Shown: one piece after another, positions 49,528-63,781 of the stretch
Layout of the letters: the number at the start of each line of letters is the position of its first letter
Position numbering within the stretch: the stretch's first letter is position 1
Source: Sinotaia quadrata
Lineage: Eukaryota > Mollusca > Gastropoda > Architaenioglossa > Viviparidae
NCBI GenBank assembly: GCA_028829895.1
Contig: CM054182.1
Span: forward strand, 84,996,046-85,060,045
Length of the DNA: 64,000 nt
Reading direction: 5' to 3'
Program-made: the position numbers and the translations under genes
The notes under the pieces: generated by a model
Databases searched by the model: none
What the model was told of the DNA's origin: nothing
The model's input: only the letters and a program-made list of their open reading frames with translations

Positions 49528-52500
49528 GGTTTGTTCACATGCATGCATGTCATTGCTTGTTTGTCACTTTTTGTTCAGTAATTACTAATAAAATATTGTC
49601 TCTAGTCTTAAGTTCATTGTCTTGAACTCAAGTATCTAGTATAAATACATTGACTGTTAGTTGAAAATATTGAAAGAAAATTCTTAGCAGTTTTACAATA
49701 ATCTTTGACTTTTGTTTATCAGCTAGCATTATTTTCCTTTGGAACTTATTTATTCCCTGTATGGTAATTAGTAAATAATAGCTATTAGTGGCTAGCAAAT
49801 TAAAGAGAATGTGCTTTTATGACTAACACTCATAATGAGAATAAGGAAGACTTGATAAAGTGCCTAATCTTATAAAATCTTTAAGCACATTGCAATAATC
49901 ATATTTAAAATTGGCAAGATTCTTAATATACAAACTATTTTAACACATTAAAAAACATTACAAGTAAAGTAAAAAGAGCACAACATATCCATACACAAAA
50001 TGAAAATACATAACAGACAACTGTTGGTTAATAGCATATGTTTGTGGGTGTTATGGTAAATTTTTCTTTTTTATAATTATTAGTCCCCGTTTGATTTAAA
50101 TGTGTAGTACATTTTCTGTTGTATTTTAGTGAATGACCACCATCATTGATTATTTAGATATCGAGTTCAAAACATTGTAAACTGAAAATCAAACCTACTT
50201 GTTAATTGTTTATTTTAACTTTAAGTGAGGAAAAAATAAACACAGATAGTAATTAATTCAGTATTCCTCATGTTGGTTATGATGACAAGAATATATCTAC
50301 AAAATACACAGAAACAAAACATCAATAGATTTGCATAAAACATTACTTTAATCACTAGTGTTTTTGACAGTACCATTAATATTAATTTATTTTTTGTTAT
50401 TTAATACTTGAAAAAAATGTATTTAAAAAATCCAGTTAACTATGCTATGTTATTTTTTTACTTAACAGTTTATACAGTTAAGTACATAAATGATTCATCT
50501 CAAATCTACTTCCTCTTTTCTTGGTACTCTCTTCACGTCAGTATTTACTTCCTTTCTCATCTTGGTCCTCCCTTCATCTCGCTTTCCTTCAGACTCAGAG
50601 TAAAGTCCAAGTAATTGTCTAATGCTCATGAGATGCTATAGGTATAATGCTAATGTTATAAATAGATTGGTGAAAGTATAAATTGTACGTCTACTGATGA
50701 TACTTTTATTATTATCAGTGTGTTGTGTGGTAGGCACCAGTGGTGTGCTTGGCATGCTCTGAAATAAAAATAGAACAGGAATATAGTTAAGGAGAATTTT
50801 TGTATTATGTATGGCTGTGGATTTTTGCTGGGCCACTGCTAGAGTCTTTCTCACTTGTATAGCCTCTTTTAAGAAATTGGTAGCTTTGGAGACAGTTTTT
50901 GGAAATAGTGGGTAAACATAAACTGTGATTGTGAAGGATTATTTATGTGCAGTGTTAGTTTTTCCCATCCTTTGGTCTATTCTCAACAGTCTGATGGCTT
51001 AGCAGTAGGATTGTGCTTATTTGAAGTAAAGGTGCTCTCAGTCTCAGTAACCTTTTGTCATTTTTATTCTGTCAGTATTATTTCAGTATTATTAGCAGTT
51101 TGAGAATTTACTGATTTTTTTTTTTTTAACGTTTTAAAATGAGTTGCACAATTCACAGTCATGACAGAGGTTTTAATATGTATAATTTGAGCATTTAGTA
51201 TTTCTGATATTGATAATGATATTGTTTATATATTTAACTGAGTTGAACAATTCATAACCATGACAGAGATCTTAATATATAAATTTGAGCATTTATTGAC
51301 TCTGATACTGATTGTGGGACTTTATTATATACACTTAACTGAGTTGAACAATTTATAACCATGACAGAGATCTTAATATATAAATTTGAGCATTTATTGA
51401 TTCTGATACTGATTGTGGGACTTTATTATATACACTTAACTGAGTTGAACAATTCATAACCATGACAGAGATCTTAATGTGTTCAATTTGATCACTTAGT
51501 GATTCTTATACTGGTGGTGGACTTTGTATAAATATAACTGAATTGAACAATCCATAACATGACAGATATTAATGTGTCCAGTAGCTAACATCACATTGTT
51601 CAATAATGCATGGCCTTGACATGAATCTATACTAGCTAGAATTTCATGAAATATAACCTTGACAGAGATCATTATATGAGACTTGAGTTAGTTGTATAAC
51701 AATTAGCATCACTGAATTCAGTGACACATGATTGACAGATTTTTTTTTTTTGTACAGTAACTGTATAGTATTGATTCATGTTTAATCAGTGACACATGAT
51801 TAAGATAGAGATTATAAGTAGCGTGTAGTAGTTGTATATTAAAAACCAGAATTGTTCTATCATATTCTGTCAACCTGTATTCATATTGTACTCCATATTT
51901 TGATGTAACATTTTCAGCTATTTACTTTGATCTACAAGTGTAGATTGGTGTTTACTTAGTTAAAGGCAATAAGTTTTGTCCCAAACAAGAGATACATTAT
52001 GATTGATAGTATATAATAAAATTAGTTTTCTTGGCTTGGTTAATTCTCTCTCTCTTATATACTACTTTTGCTTACAAAAACAGTACAATGTTTGCCCAGC
52101 ATGTATAGTTTCTAGTTCAGAAACCGAAAGACATTTATTTTTGCGTAAAGATGGTATTGTATGTTCCTTTGATTTACACTTCATTCTGTTAGTAGATATA
52201 GTTTATGGATAAAATTTTAAAATTTCATTTTTCTCTCCCATCTCTTCATAGTTCATCAAATGGATACTCCTAGTCCTATTAAAAAAAGGTACCACATATT
52301 TGCAGACACTATCTCCCTGCTCTTTTCTTTCACTTACACACTTTCTTGCATGCACACACACACATATAAATACACACATACACTTATTGGGATGAATTTA
52401 ATAGATTTATTCAAGTTGTGAGAGAAATGAGTTAAAATTTCTTTCAGCATTGAATAAAATGATCACATTTAATATCATTTAACAGGAAATAAGCAAACTT

Positions 52501-55500
52501 TGCACCATCTGTCAATTAAAAACATATCCATTTATGTTGTGTTGTAGTGGTATAACTCACTAATTGGATTATTACAGGTGGTAGCAAAAGTATAGCTTAA
52601 TGCTTAAGCTATAGTTTAAAACTTAAAGAATGATAAAGAAATAATGGTTTGTTTTAGTTTAGAGGAAAAAATCTTATCTGTAAATTTTGTGCTGTTTGTG
52701 TAAGTGCTTAATTTGACAAAAGTCTATAATACTTAATAGTATGCAAACTTATTGTTTGAAAATATTTTATTGGTACTTTTTACTTCCCCAACCTTTTTTG
52801 TTGCTGGTGAGTGGTGGTCAGTTGATGCTTAAGTATTATTCTATCAAAGATTTAAACATAAATATATTTGCTGATTAGTTGTTGAAGTGCAGAAATATAT
52901 ATAATTGAGTGACAATTTCTGGGGCTGCAATTCTCCTTGTTTTTCAGAAACCACATTAACCCCAGTCCTTGTGGGACATTCCAAGTATAAACAGTCCCTT
53001 AATTTTTAGTTGAAAACTTAGTATTGGATCTTGTTACTTAATAAACTACTTACCTGTTTCACAGGTTGCAATTTCAGATGTACATTTCATAGATTAATGG
53101 AAAATGTACCTGTTTCAAGAAGACATTCATCTTATCTAAACAAGTAAATTCTAATGTTTTGAGTGTGGGAGAGGCAACAGCAATTCATTTTTATCAGTGA
53201 CAGTTTCTTAAACTGCAAACTTCAAAGAGCAACATGCACTAAAAGTCACCTTCCCCTCCCCCCCCATCCTTTCTCCTTCCCCTCTTAGTCATTCCTCTCT
53301 TCCTGTGAACTGGGAGACTATTAAAAAGTGTCAGAGCAGTAATCAATCATTTATTTTGAGTAATGCTACCAATGTACCATACTACTTTCTTCACCAATCT
53401 ACAGTCTCCATCATTCAGAGCAGTAATCAATCATTTACTTTGAGTACTGTTGTCATACTACAGTCTCCATCATTCATTTGCTTTGAGTACTGTTACCATG
53501 CTGAAGTCTCCATCATTCAGAGTAGTAATCAGTCATTTACTTTGAGTTTTGTTGTCATACTACAGTCTCCATCATTCAGAGTAGAAATCAATCATTTATT
53601 CTCAGTACTGTTGTCATACTGAAGTCTCCATCATCCAGAGTAGTAATCAGTCATTTACTATTGTCATACTATAGTCTCCATCATTCAGAGCAGTAAAATC
53701 AATCATTTACTCTGAGTACTCTTGCCACACCACAGTCTCCATTCATTCAGAGCAGTAATCAATCATTTACGTGAATAATGTTACCACACTACAGTCTCCA
53801 TCATTCAGAACAATAAATATAATCAGCCATTTACTTAAATAATGTTACCACACTACAGTCTTCGCCATCATTCAGAACATCAGTCATTTATTTATTCAAA
53901 TAATGTTACCACACTACAGTCTTTGCCATCATTCAGAGCAGTAATCAATCATTTACTTTGAGTAATGTATTTTAATTTTTATTTACATCTCAGAATGATA
54001 CCCAGAAAAATAACTGCACTGATAAATGATATATAGTTTTACAAGTGTTCTTTGATTATGCTGCTTTAGAAACTTTTACTATGTTTAATTTTTGGAGTTA
54101 CTGTCCAAGTCATACATTTTTTTCCTTTTAGATAGAATGAATTAGCAAATTTCTTCATTTTTTGTTTTAGTTATTTCATTCCTTACTAACTTTGAGCAAC
54201 TATCTTTTTCTTTGCTAGGGCAATTTTATTTAAAATCTAAAATCTAAAATCTCTTTTCTCTCTGTTTGCTTTAATACAACCTTTTTATTTTGGATGAACT
54301 ATCCACATCAATTGTTGGAATGTTGAAATAATTTTCAACTATGATCTATAAATTTTGTATTCTTTTCAAACCATTTTTGCACTGTTAAGAAACAAATGCT
54401 TGAAAGAGGCGAGATTTCTAATTAGCAGCTGTGGGCATACAAATCCTGATAGCTAACTAACACTAACAGGAACTTACATCTTGAAGCTATGAAATAATTT
54501 TTTCTATACAGCATATATTTTGTTAAATGTAAATTCATTTAGGTCATTAAGTGGAGGAAAATAGTAGTAAATGAATCAGCAAAACTAAAAGCTAAAAATA
54601 AAAAAGAATATACTGTATCTTACTATTTTATTAATATGCATTTTCAAAACAATTCATAAAAAATAATGTATCAATTAGTTTATTACTCCTTTTGTTTATA
54701 TATAAGTTCATTCTGAGTTTGATCTACATATACATGTGCATGTTTTGCACTGTATTTCTTATTAAGAGCTAAAGTTACAAATGAATGATAAAAAAATTAA
54801 TCATACTTGTTGCTCCTAAAAGGGTTTCATGTTCCTGTGACAATCAGGAGGTGATATTCATTAAATTCAATCTGTCATTTGCTGATTTAAATATGTGGTT
54901 GTCATTTGGACAGCTCTTCCTCGCTGCAAAACATATACTTGTTGAGCAGCATATGTGGAGTTGAAATGATGCTCGAGTGCTCACTGGTACTCTGGTATTC
55001 TGTCTACTGGAATATTGTAATTCTCTTCTCTGTATCTGCCATGGAATTATATGAAGAAACTGGCAGTGGTTCAAAACACTGCAGTTAGGATTGTTCTTGG
55101 TACACCAGAGACCACTCTTTTTACTCCACAATCTTTCCAGGCAATCTATCTACAGTAGAGTAGAACTTTATTGTACTGTCTGGTTCCAGCCTTAAATACC
55201 TGTCTAGTTTCAAGAAGTGTATGCTCCTGCTATTGTCAGACATATTTTTGACATTCCAAAAGCAGGGTATATGCACCACTTATCAGTATCTATCTACCTG
55301 GAACTTACTGCCTTTTGAGCTGAGATGCAAACAGATCATAAACATTTTAAAGAAATACCTTATTAATCATTAACAACAGCTGTCTCTTCTTTGTCGATGC
55401 TTATTCAAAATTTAGATTTATGGCAAAAAGTTTATTGTGCTGCTGTTTTGTGTATACATTTATTTGCTGTCTATTACCAGTTTGCATAGGGATCCATAAT

Positions 55501-58500
55501 TTTGTTTCCTAAACTGTCTTTAGTAGTTTTCCTTTGCAGTGTGTATGAAGACTTTTGTATATTGATTGCGTAAATATTCTGAAGCACTGACTGTTTATAA
55601 GAATAAGTCTCTGTTAAGTCATCATTGTTATTAATGTATTTAATACATACATATATATACATTTTATAAAATAGCACATTTTGTTTGTTTCAATTTTTAT
55701 AACATGATTAAAAAGGGTTTTTTTGGTTTTGTTAGTTCTTTTCTATATTAAACAAAATTTTAATGGGAGCTTGACACTTTTAAATCCTTATTTTAGTATA
55801 AAAAAAAACACTTCATATGGTTTTCATCAGAAAATAATGATATCCAAATTGTTTAATTTAAAAACCTGGCAGTCTTGATTTTGTGTTTGCTGAGAAGTTT
55901 AGGAAGGTATTAATGGTCATATTTTATTTTTTTAATTTATTTTTGTAATTATTTTAATCTCATAAATATTTTCTAATAATAATCTCAAAACAATAGAGAT
56001 TGTTTTGTAACATTTATCTGAAATAAAAGTTTATCTTTGATCTAGATTATGGTTATCCATTCTTCATATACCATCCATTTAAGAGGATTGTTGTATTTAG
56101 TGTAAAATTTTACTACAATTCAAAGTATTACTTTATTGACTGAAATAAAATTCTTCACAAAGCACACACACACACTTCAGTACTTCAAATGAGTGAGCAC
56201 GATACAGTATAACGGGCAATTCTACCTTATTTTATTGTTAGCCACATGGTTTAAACAACAGGATGTACCATAAAAAGCCAGTAAATCAGAACATTAGTCA
56301 TTCCTATTCACATATATATCAAAACGTGTGCTGGCTTGTAGCAGTACTTTGTAAATACAATTATAGTACTGAAAACTTTTTAAAGAAAAGTTTGTGTTCT
56401 TAGTTTCTTTTTACAATTCTACACATCTAATTGTATTCATGGCAGTGCATGTCAGTTTCTTATCAACATTCATTAAACTGGTTACATGTTAATTGTTACA
56501 ATCCTCTTATTTGTTCGCAGTTAATATTAATAATAATGTATATTTCATTGTGAATTCATATAATCATTTTGCAATATTCTGTTTGAATTTATTTCTCAGC
56601 TGATAACATACTTGTGCTGTTTGAAAGCATGTATGCATTAAGTAACTAGTAATATATGTGAATTGCTTAAATTTGTCATTTGATATGTTTGTGAAGTGAC
56701 TTTGTGTTTGGTTAAAAGTATATCTAAGATTAGCTATTTTATGAATGTGTCCTGTATTATGTGAAATCTTTTAATATTTTATAAATACACTATTTTTGTG
56801 TGTATATATTTATTTATACTGTTTGAATTGATTTTAATTTGGTAGCTTGCACTTCCTGTTAGAATCCATTTTTGTGTTTAAGAGTGCATGTTTTTGAAAT
56901 CATAAGAAAGGGATTTGATAAAAATATACACATGTATTTTATTTTCCTTCACACACATGCAGGAAATATAAACTGTCCCTGCCCAGGAGTATCTTCCGCT
57001 TTCATTGTTGTAACTTTCACTTTACTATAATGCAACACACACCATCTCCATAAATTATATACATAAGTGTGTGTGTTTGCCAGTTCTTGTATTTGAAAAT
57101 ATCAATAAACTCTTTAAGACTATATATAAAAAAATAAAAGTAAGTGTAAATTTATAACAAAGCTGATCATTATTCTTGATGTTCCAATTATCGCAGACAA
57201 GTTGACAAGTCTTTTATGATTAATGTGGAAACACAGTGTCCAGTAGATTTTGTCCATTGCCAGGACAGATTAAATTCTATATTAAATATGATATACACAT
57301 ATATTACTACACGGTGATTATTAATAGGAATTACTAATTAATATAAAGGTGGATAAATGTAGGATTCCAAGTCACAAGGGATACTGGAAATGATTGTCAC
57401 AGACAATGAGACATTCTCACTCAATCTCTGCTAATTTTGACATTTGGGAGATTTCAGTTAGCAAACTTCATTTGCAGTTTCTGGCTGCAAGAAGAAAGGA
57501 CTTGGAGTAAGGACAGATCAGTTTATTGTCTTCTACAAAATTCAGATAATTTTAATGTTGTAGGTTTATTGTGTCCAGTTCCACTTGTGTTGACTTAACA
57601 GACAATGTGTTCAGAAAACTTAACAATTAATATGGTTCAGAGGACTTAACAGTCCCAATGGTTCAGAGGATTAGTGAACCAGGTTGCAAAAATAAATAGT
57701 TGAATGCATGCAAATGAAGTGAATTTTACTGTTCATATAATCATAATAATAAGTACTGTCTACCTGCAGATTTCATATACATGTGTATTAGGTGTCTTTC
57801 TTTCACTTTTGTCTTTTGATTGGAGTAGTCCTAGTTTGGGTGTATTGAGAATGATTTTACTAGGGCTTTAGAGTGGGCATTATTATAACAATATAAAACT
57901 GGAATGAGAATAAAAATTTGCCAATAAATAAAATTACTGTTGTAACTTGTATATACTTATTTAAAAAAGAAAATACATATGTGCATATGTGACAAATGGC
58001 CTTGGTACTTGTCATTATCTGTTTCATATTTTACACATTTTCTGAATGATGGTGGTTATAAGTAGTACTATAGTGTACTTTCTACATTTGATTAATCTAT
58101 AAAAGCTTCTTTTTCCCTTCCACCCACCTCACCCGTAACCTTACCCTGACATTGGCTTGTAGTTGTACAGAATTAATGTTCATGTTAGATTTGATTAATC
58201 TACAAAGGGTTCTTTTTCCCAACTGAATATCTCATTATTGACATTTATAACAGAAAAAAGCCATTTTTCTAGATTTCATTAATATGAACAGTTTCTCTTT
58301 CCCATTCCAGTATAATAATGAAGACTTTGTAAAACTAAACATAAGAAAAAATGTAACAGAATAGTATAAATACTAATGCTTAAAGACAGTATATAACAAA
58401 TAAATTTACTGCCCACTACAAAAAATTGAGATAAAATGAATATATGAATTAACAAGTGTACAGTCTATTTACACTACTATTATTAATGAAAAACGTTTGT

Positions 58501-61500
58501 CTTTTTATTTTAATGTAATTGTGTTACCTGTGAAAAAAAATAAATAAGAGCAACAACAAAATCTAATAATAGTATTTCACTTTGTGATTACACATGTAGT
58601 AATGCACTGATTATTTGCAAGTGTTTTACTTTTAGTGAGTTTTTCTGTTCATTGTATTATAATATATATATATATACACACACACACACACTCACATCTA
58701 TGTATTTGTGTACACATGCATGGGAATGTATATGCATTAATGTGGTGGATAATGCATTTGCCATTCCTCCCAGATTACTGGCACTAGTGGCAGAGATTGG
58801 AATTTCTATTGAAGCATTCTTACATACATTCTTTGTGTACAATACTTGTTGTGTGACCAAAGAGCAGTAAAACACACAAAACTGTGCAACAAATGAGTAA
58901 TGTAACATGCAACAAAATGAGTACATGTAACGTGCAACAGAATGAGTATATCACTATATGTAACAGGAAACACTACTGACAGGAAGTTTCACTGTGTGAT
59001 CTTGAGTACCAGTATGTGTAATTTGAGACACTAGTGACAAGGAAAGCAAAATAATACTTTAATACCAACAACAAAGCATCATAGTTTTAGCATTTAACAC
59101 AACAGAAATAAGTATTTAAAGAAGGGAACACTCAGTTACTGCTAGAGTAATTGTTTTACTTTTGGGTGGTAACTTTTCCTTTGTCTTTTGTAAAAAAAAA
59201 AGGATGACTTTTTTAGTATAAAAGAAACTTAAAAAAAAATAGGCAAAATATGTGGCTGAGCCTTTATTTATGATAATGAAGTGTTATAAATTTCAGCATT
59301 GTATGATTAAGTTAATAATGTAAATTAATATTCTCATCACTTGTAATTAGTTATGGATGATTAATTAAATAATAACAATCATAACCATTAACTGTGTGAC
59401 ATTGGTGTCACATAAAGTACAGGAATAGCTAGATGGTTTTCTCAACTGATTTTTGACATAATCATATTAGCATGTTGCTGTTATTTTATTTGCTATTATT
59501 AAATTGCTCTTATCATTTCTTTGTAGACTTCTAGCAGTGTTTTTCAAAATAATATATATATTGGTGATGATAAAGGTTGGTATGCAGTTTCTAGCTGTTT
59601 TATTTTTTAATGTCAAGACAAAAGTAGGTTATTAGCAGTTGATATATCAATTTTAAAGCTCTTGGTTTTTCAAGTATAGATTATATAATGATTTTCATCA
59701 CCATATCCCCACTTGTGAAAGTTATTATTTTGAATTATTTGGTTTCATCTGTTTGACAGTTGAGCAGATATAACTCATTAAACAGTTAATAAAGCTTGCT
59801 GTAGCCATGCATTATACACCAGGTAATTTTGGAATCTAAACTATTTTCTAAGACAAGACCATTCTTCCTGGCCTAATTTTCATGGTTAACCCACTAAGAC
59901 ACCAAGACCCACCCACCCACCCACCTTTTTTTTTTTTTATCTCTCATAAGTTTAATTTCTAAGACCATTTGTTATCTCTCACAATTTTTATTATCTAAGA
60001 CCACTTTTTATTTCTCATAATTTTTTAACTGACTAAGACTACAGGGGATTTTTGTCCTAATTTGCCATGTTATCTGACTTAAGACCACAAGGCCCTTTTT
60101 ATCCTACATTCCTAGCATGCTTTTGTTATCTGACTAAGACCACAAGCCCTTTTTATCCTCTTATGTTTATGTTATCTGACTAAGACCACAAGGCCCTTCA
60201 CATTCGTTTTATCTTAATTAGATCAAGAGATCTTTTTTCCTTTTATAATCAACTTTGTTTTGTTTATAAGACTATAAGCCCTTTTGTCTTCAGATTTGTG
60301 TTTCTTGATGCATCTCACAAAACTTCATTATTCTATTCCTCATCTAAGCAGTTATGTCTGTATTTGTCATAATCACATTCCATGTGTCTCATGTGCAATG
60401 TTGTCTGCGTAAGACTGCCAGGTCCATTTCGGCAATAGTACCGAATTTCGGCAATAGTACTCATTTATTTTTGTGTGTCTCACTCTCAGCCTCCCACCTC
60501 CAGCTACACACAGGCACACATTTACGAAAAGACAAACTCAAACAAAGTTAAGGACAAATATACCAAGAAAACCCAGTGAAATGAATGAAATGAAAATACA
60601 ATCAGTTCATGTATCACTGGTTTTAATTTTGTTCAGCTGCTCACTTTTGTTTGTACCACAATGCTTTTTATTTTATCATCCATTATCACCATCATCACTT
60701 ATATTAGTTTGAATCTCTGTTGGTGTGAAACTTTTATTAACTCGTTTATGCTCGAAGGTGTTTATCCAATGTCATTTGCTATTCAGTTCATAATAGATGA
60801 GTGGTTTTGCTTATTATTGTGCATTGTTCCAGTAAGTAGTGATGTGGTTACTGTGTTTGCAATGTCATAATTATATACCCACATACTTAAAATTGACAGC
60901 AGTTATCTTCTGTGAGTGTCTAAATTGCTGCCACAATTATGTATGATGTAGGACAAGCCCTCTTTAGGTATATTTTATCTTCCTTATTTGCATACCTATA
61001 TTGCACTAATGGATATCTGGAAATAATCTTATATAGCATGTGTGTTTACATACCTGTATCACAGTACATTCAGTGACAACCACTCTACAACTGATACAGA
61101 CAGCATCATAGCAGTTCTGCTCACTGTAATTAGCTTCTCCTTTTTATTCAGTGATAGACCCTGAAGACCCTTTTCCCATTGCACTGCATTAATGATGTCA
61201 TTATCAACAGGCTCTGGTGAAAACCTAATTATATCTTACCATACTCTGGCAGCACTGAAGGGAAAAAAAAACCCACACAAACCCCACCAAAAACAAAACA
61301 ACAAAAAAAGTTTGTAGCCAGTATAGTCTTTTGTTTCGTTTGTTTTTTTTTAAAAATCTCACATTTCAGGTGTGTACACTGTTAGTTCTGTCAACAGACA
61401 ACTCAAATATGTACAGTATTTGAAAAATAAAGAGCAGATAATTCCAGTCAGTGTCAATGTACAAGCTGTTTTGTTTTGGAGCAGTGTAAAATGGCTTATG

Positions 61501-63781
61501 CTGGTATTGCATACTGGATTGGCTACACATACCCCATCCCCACCACCACCACACACAAAGAATTTATTGCAAGACCCACAATGCATTGTTAAAGTAAAGA
61601 ACAATGCTAATTGATTTACACACTTTTGTGTTGTAAACATGTAAGTTTATAATAAGAATATTGTAATTTGTAGTTAATGCCTACCATATTCTGAAATTTT
61701 TTATTACCCCAGATATCATGACTAAATATATATTGCAAATGTGTGCTTTTTTAAATTAAATACTGTGATATTTGAGTCAAATAATGTATCAATAATGTTC
61801 TGCAAAACTTTTTTCTCTTCATCATTTGCAAAGTTCATTTTGTGTGTTTGCTTGCTACTTTGAAGTAGAGGAATTATTTCATGAAAATTCAGAACACTTT
61901 ATAGGAAGGCCTATACAATGCAAAACACTGCCAGAGTCGATTTTGGCTATATAGCCTTCATCAGGACAATTAATGAGTAGCCTTGTGGCATTTTTTTTTT
62001 AATGCTTAGCAGTCCTGCTGTTTTAGTTTGTAGAAGAAAAGCGTTTAAGATGCTGTGATTTTAAACTCTTTTTGGGTTTTTCCTTTTTTTTGTTTGCTTT
62101 GATAAGCTTAACTGTTTAGTAAAGTGATGGGTAAAAACACTATAATATGTACATGAAAGGAGCACATTTTAAAAAAAAATTGTTTACGGCTCAGAAAGCA
62201 CTACTTCATGGTTTGATTAATTTAATCTTTAATTTTTATCTACTTTAAAAAAAAAAAAAATTTCTTTGAGGTACCTTAGATGGTTTCTAAATTTTATTTA
62301 AAAAATAATCTAAATCATTCATAAAATTAAAAAAATCAAATGGCAAATAAATTGTTGATCATGTTGATGCATGTGTACGCTATAAACACAAATACACAGT
62401 GCATTATTAATAAAATTGAAAAATACTTCTTTAATAGTATAAACAACAATAATACTAATTGTATCCTGTTATATGGTGAAATGTTACCAAACAATATATT
62501 TTCCCTATATATTTGTTGCACACTAATTGTTTCTGAGAACAATTTGTAAACAAAAGAAAAAGGTGTATTTATTTTATATACAACAATAGCAGATTTACCC
62601 AACATTGTCCAAAAATAAATAACTGAACTTTTAATAGAGTAAATATTTTTACATCTTAAAGCAAACAAGGCAGAGGGTGGTAGTTTTATTGTGTTCCATA
62701 AATATATATTGTAAAAATTTGTATTCCAAATAAATGGCTGAAATTTTTGCTCTTTGAGACAAAATTATTTTCCAACTGAGGTGGTTTCATTTGTTGACTT
62801 AAGAACAGCATCATTGATGTATCATCACAGATGACCACATGGGTAATCACTTAATACTTGCTGAATGAAATGGGTCATTTGTGTGGTGCTCATGAAAGAC
62901 ACTGGATGGGAGGTCTTTAGGCAGAGACAGGTGACAAATTCTGGCATAATTTATATTTGACAGATACAACTCAGTAAAGCTATCTGCACATATGAGCAGT
63001 CCGATTACCTGTATGGGAAAATTGCTTATAGTCCAAAATACCCCTGTCTAATGTATACATTTAAATGTATTTTTACAAATCATCTATCAAATGCACTTCT
63101 GACCTGATTAAAAGGGATATACCAAAAATCTGCCCTTCAAAAAATTAGTTCACCAAATGACCATTTTACCAAAAGTTCATATGCAAAATGTCTGGCAATC
63201 ACTGCAAAGTAAACCAGCCTAAGAGTGAAGTGCTCTTCTAAGTATACTAAACTACTAAAATACTAGGCCACCCTCACCATCCAACACCTCTCCCCTTTAC
63301 TTCCCATAAAGGTTCTGTGGCCAGAGTTCTTTTGTCATTGTGAACAATCATCTGGGCTGTACCACACAATGACTCATCTGAATTCTGATCAGGTCTGCTT
63401 TTATATAAAAAAAAGAGGATACCACTGCATGAAAAGAAAGCATTTTTCTTGAATTGTCTTTCTTGAGTGAAAAATTCATTACTTGGGATGGGGTGGTGGG
63501 TTGGGAGCCTAAAATCTCAGTACGGGCTTCTGAGCATTAGTCTAAAAGCTTCCTATCATTCATTGATATATATTGGGTGCAATATATGAGAATTCTAAGG
63601 TTTTCTAGCAGTCAAACAGATGTTCAAAATTATATGTATAGATTAAGAGTGTTTTTCCAGCTTGCCAGGTTTTTTCAATTTTTATATATTTTTATTATAT
63701 TTTTAGGGGACATCACTCAGAAAGGTTATGAGAAAAAGAAGATACGACTACTAGCTCCATACACCAAAGAAGCTCATGAAA
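44181..63781 (+). CDS. DIP2: DIP2 (disco-interacting protein 2), first two coding exons (partial)
   Basis: DIP2 proteins are large (about 1,500 aa), with an N-terminal DMAP1-binding domain and two AMP-binding (acyl-CoA synthetase-like) domains. They act in neuronal morphogenesis and lipid homeostasis. Exon 1 is 44181-44265: ADIELDITNLPEDVREKLAE, LDLELSE after the initiator Met; donor gtaagt, phase 1. Exon 2 is 63707-63781: GDITQKGYEKKKIRLLAPYT, KEAHE; acceptor ttttag, donor gtgagt, phase 1. Joined across the intron they give the family hallmark AELDLELSEGDITQKGYEKK, the DMAP1-binding motif. Fifty-three residues are in the window and the rest lies beyond it. The ATG is the family start. The intron is 19,441 bases, unusually long compared with the other introns here. 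Confidence 0.95.
49491..49527. repeat. (GT)n microsatellite
   Basis: About 15 GT units followed by ATGTGTA, in DIP2 intron 1. Confidence 0.95.
51140..51565. repeat. Tandem repeat, about 102-bp unit, four copies
   Basis: GAGTTGAACAATTCATAACC, ATGACAGAGATCTTAATATA, then TTTGAGCATTTATTGATTCT, and GATACTGATTGTGGGACTTT recurs from about 51140, 51240, 51340 and 51443. Weaker traces (CATGACAGATATTAATGTGT) continue after 51550. It lies in DIP2 intron 1. Confidence 0.9.
53330..53965. repeat. Minisatellite, about 55-bp unit, ten to eleven copies
   Basis: CATCATTCAGAGCAGTAATC, AATCATTTACTTTGAGTACT, GTTGTCATACTACAGTCTC. Later copies change to AATAATGTTACCACACTACA. It lies in DIP2 intron 1, and the 105-codon open frame here is repeat-derived. 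Confidence 0.92.
54960..55350 (+). pseudogene. LINE (non-LTR) reverse transcriptase, 3'-end relic
   Basis: Plus-strand pieces match the conserved end of a CR1/Jockey-like reverse transcriptase: LEYCNSLL (about 55005-55030), then KKLAVVQNTAVRIVLGTPET, TLFTP (about 55052-55130), and TWNLLPFELR (about 55296-55325). Frame changes and stops lie between them. The catalytic FADD part is absent. It is a typical 5'-truncated, decayed insertion in DIP2 intron 1. The clade is uncertain. Confidence 0.75.
58660..58692. repeat. (TA)n(CA)n compound microsatellite
   Basis: ATATATATATATA runs into CACACACACACAC in DIP2 intron 1. Confidence 0.9.
59955..60215. repeat. Degenerate tandem repeat with TAAGACCACAAGGCCCTTTT core
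   Basis: Five to six diverged units of about 40-57 bases, each with TTATCTGACTAAGACCACAA then a pyrimidine-rich stretch. The clearest copies are near 60070, 60128 and 60171. It lies in DIP2 intron 1. Confidence 0.75.

Larger units (their letters stand above)
44266..63706 (+). other. DIP2 intron 1 (19.4 kb)
   Basis: AT-rich intronic sequence without a convincing internal exon. It contains three minisatellites, microsatellites and a LINE relic, all listed separately. Open frames of up to 105 codons (for example 53305-53622, inside a minisatellite) lack homology. Confidence 0.85.

Noticed and set aside
52252..52288. Candidate 37-nt exon of DIP2 (HQMDTPSPIKKR between an ag and gtacca)
   Set aside because: Inclusion shifts the frame and gives a stop in the next exon. 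DIP2 exon 1 joins exon 2 exactly as the family motif requires.
53305..53622. 105-codon ORF in DIP2 intron 1
   Set aside because: It lies wholly in a 55-base minisatellite and is an artefact of repetition.
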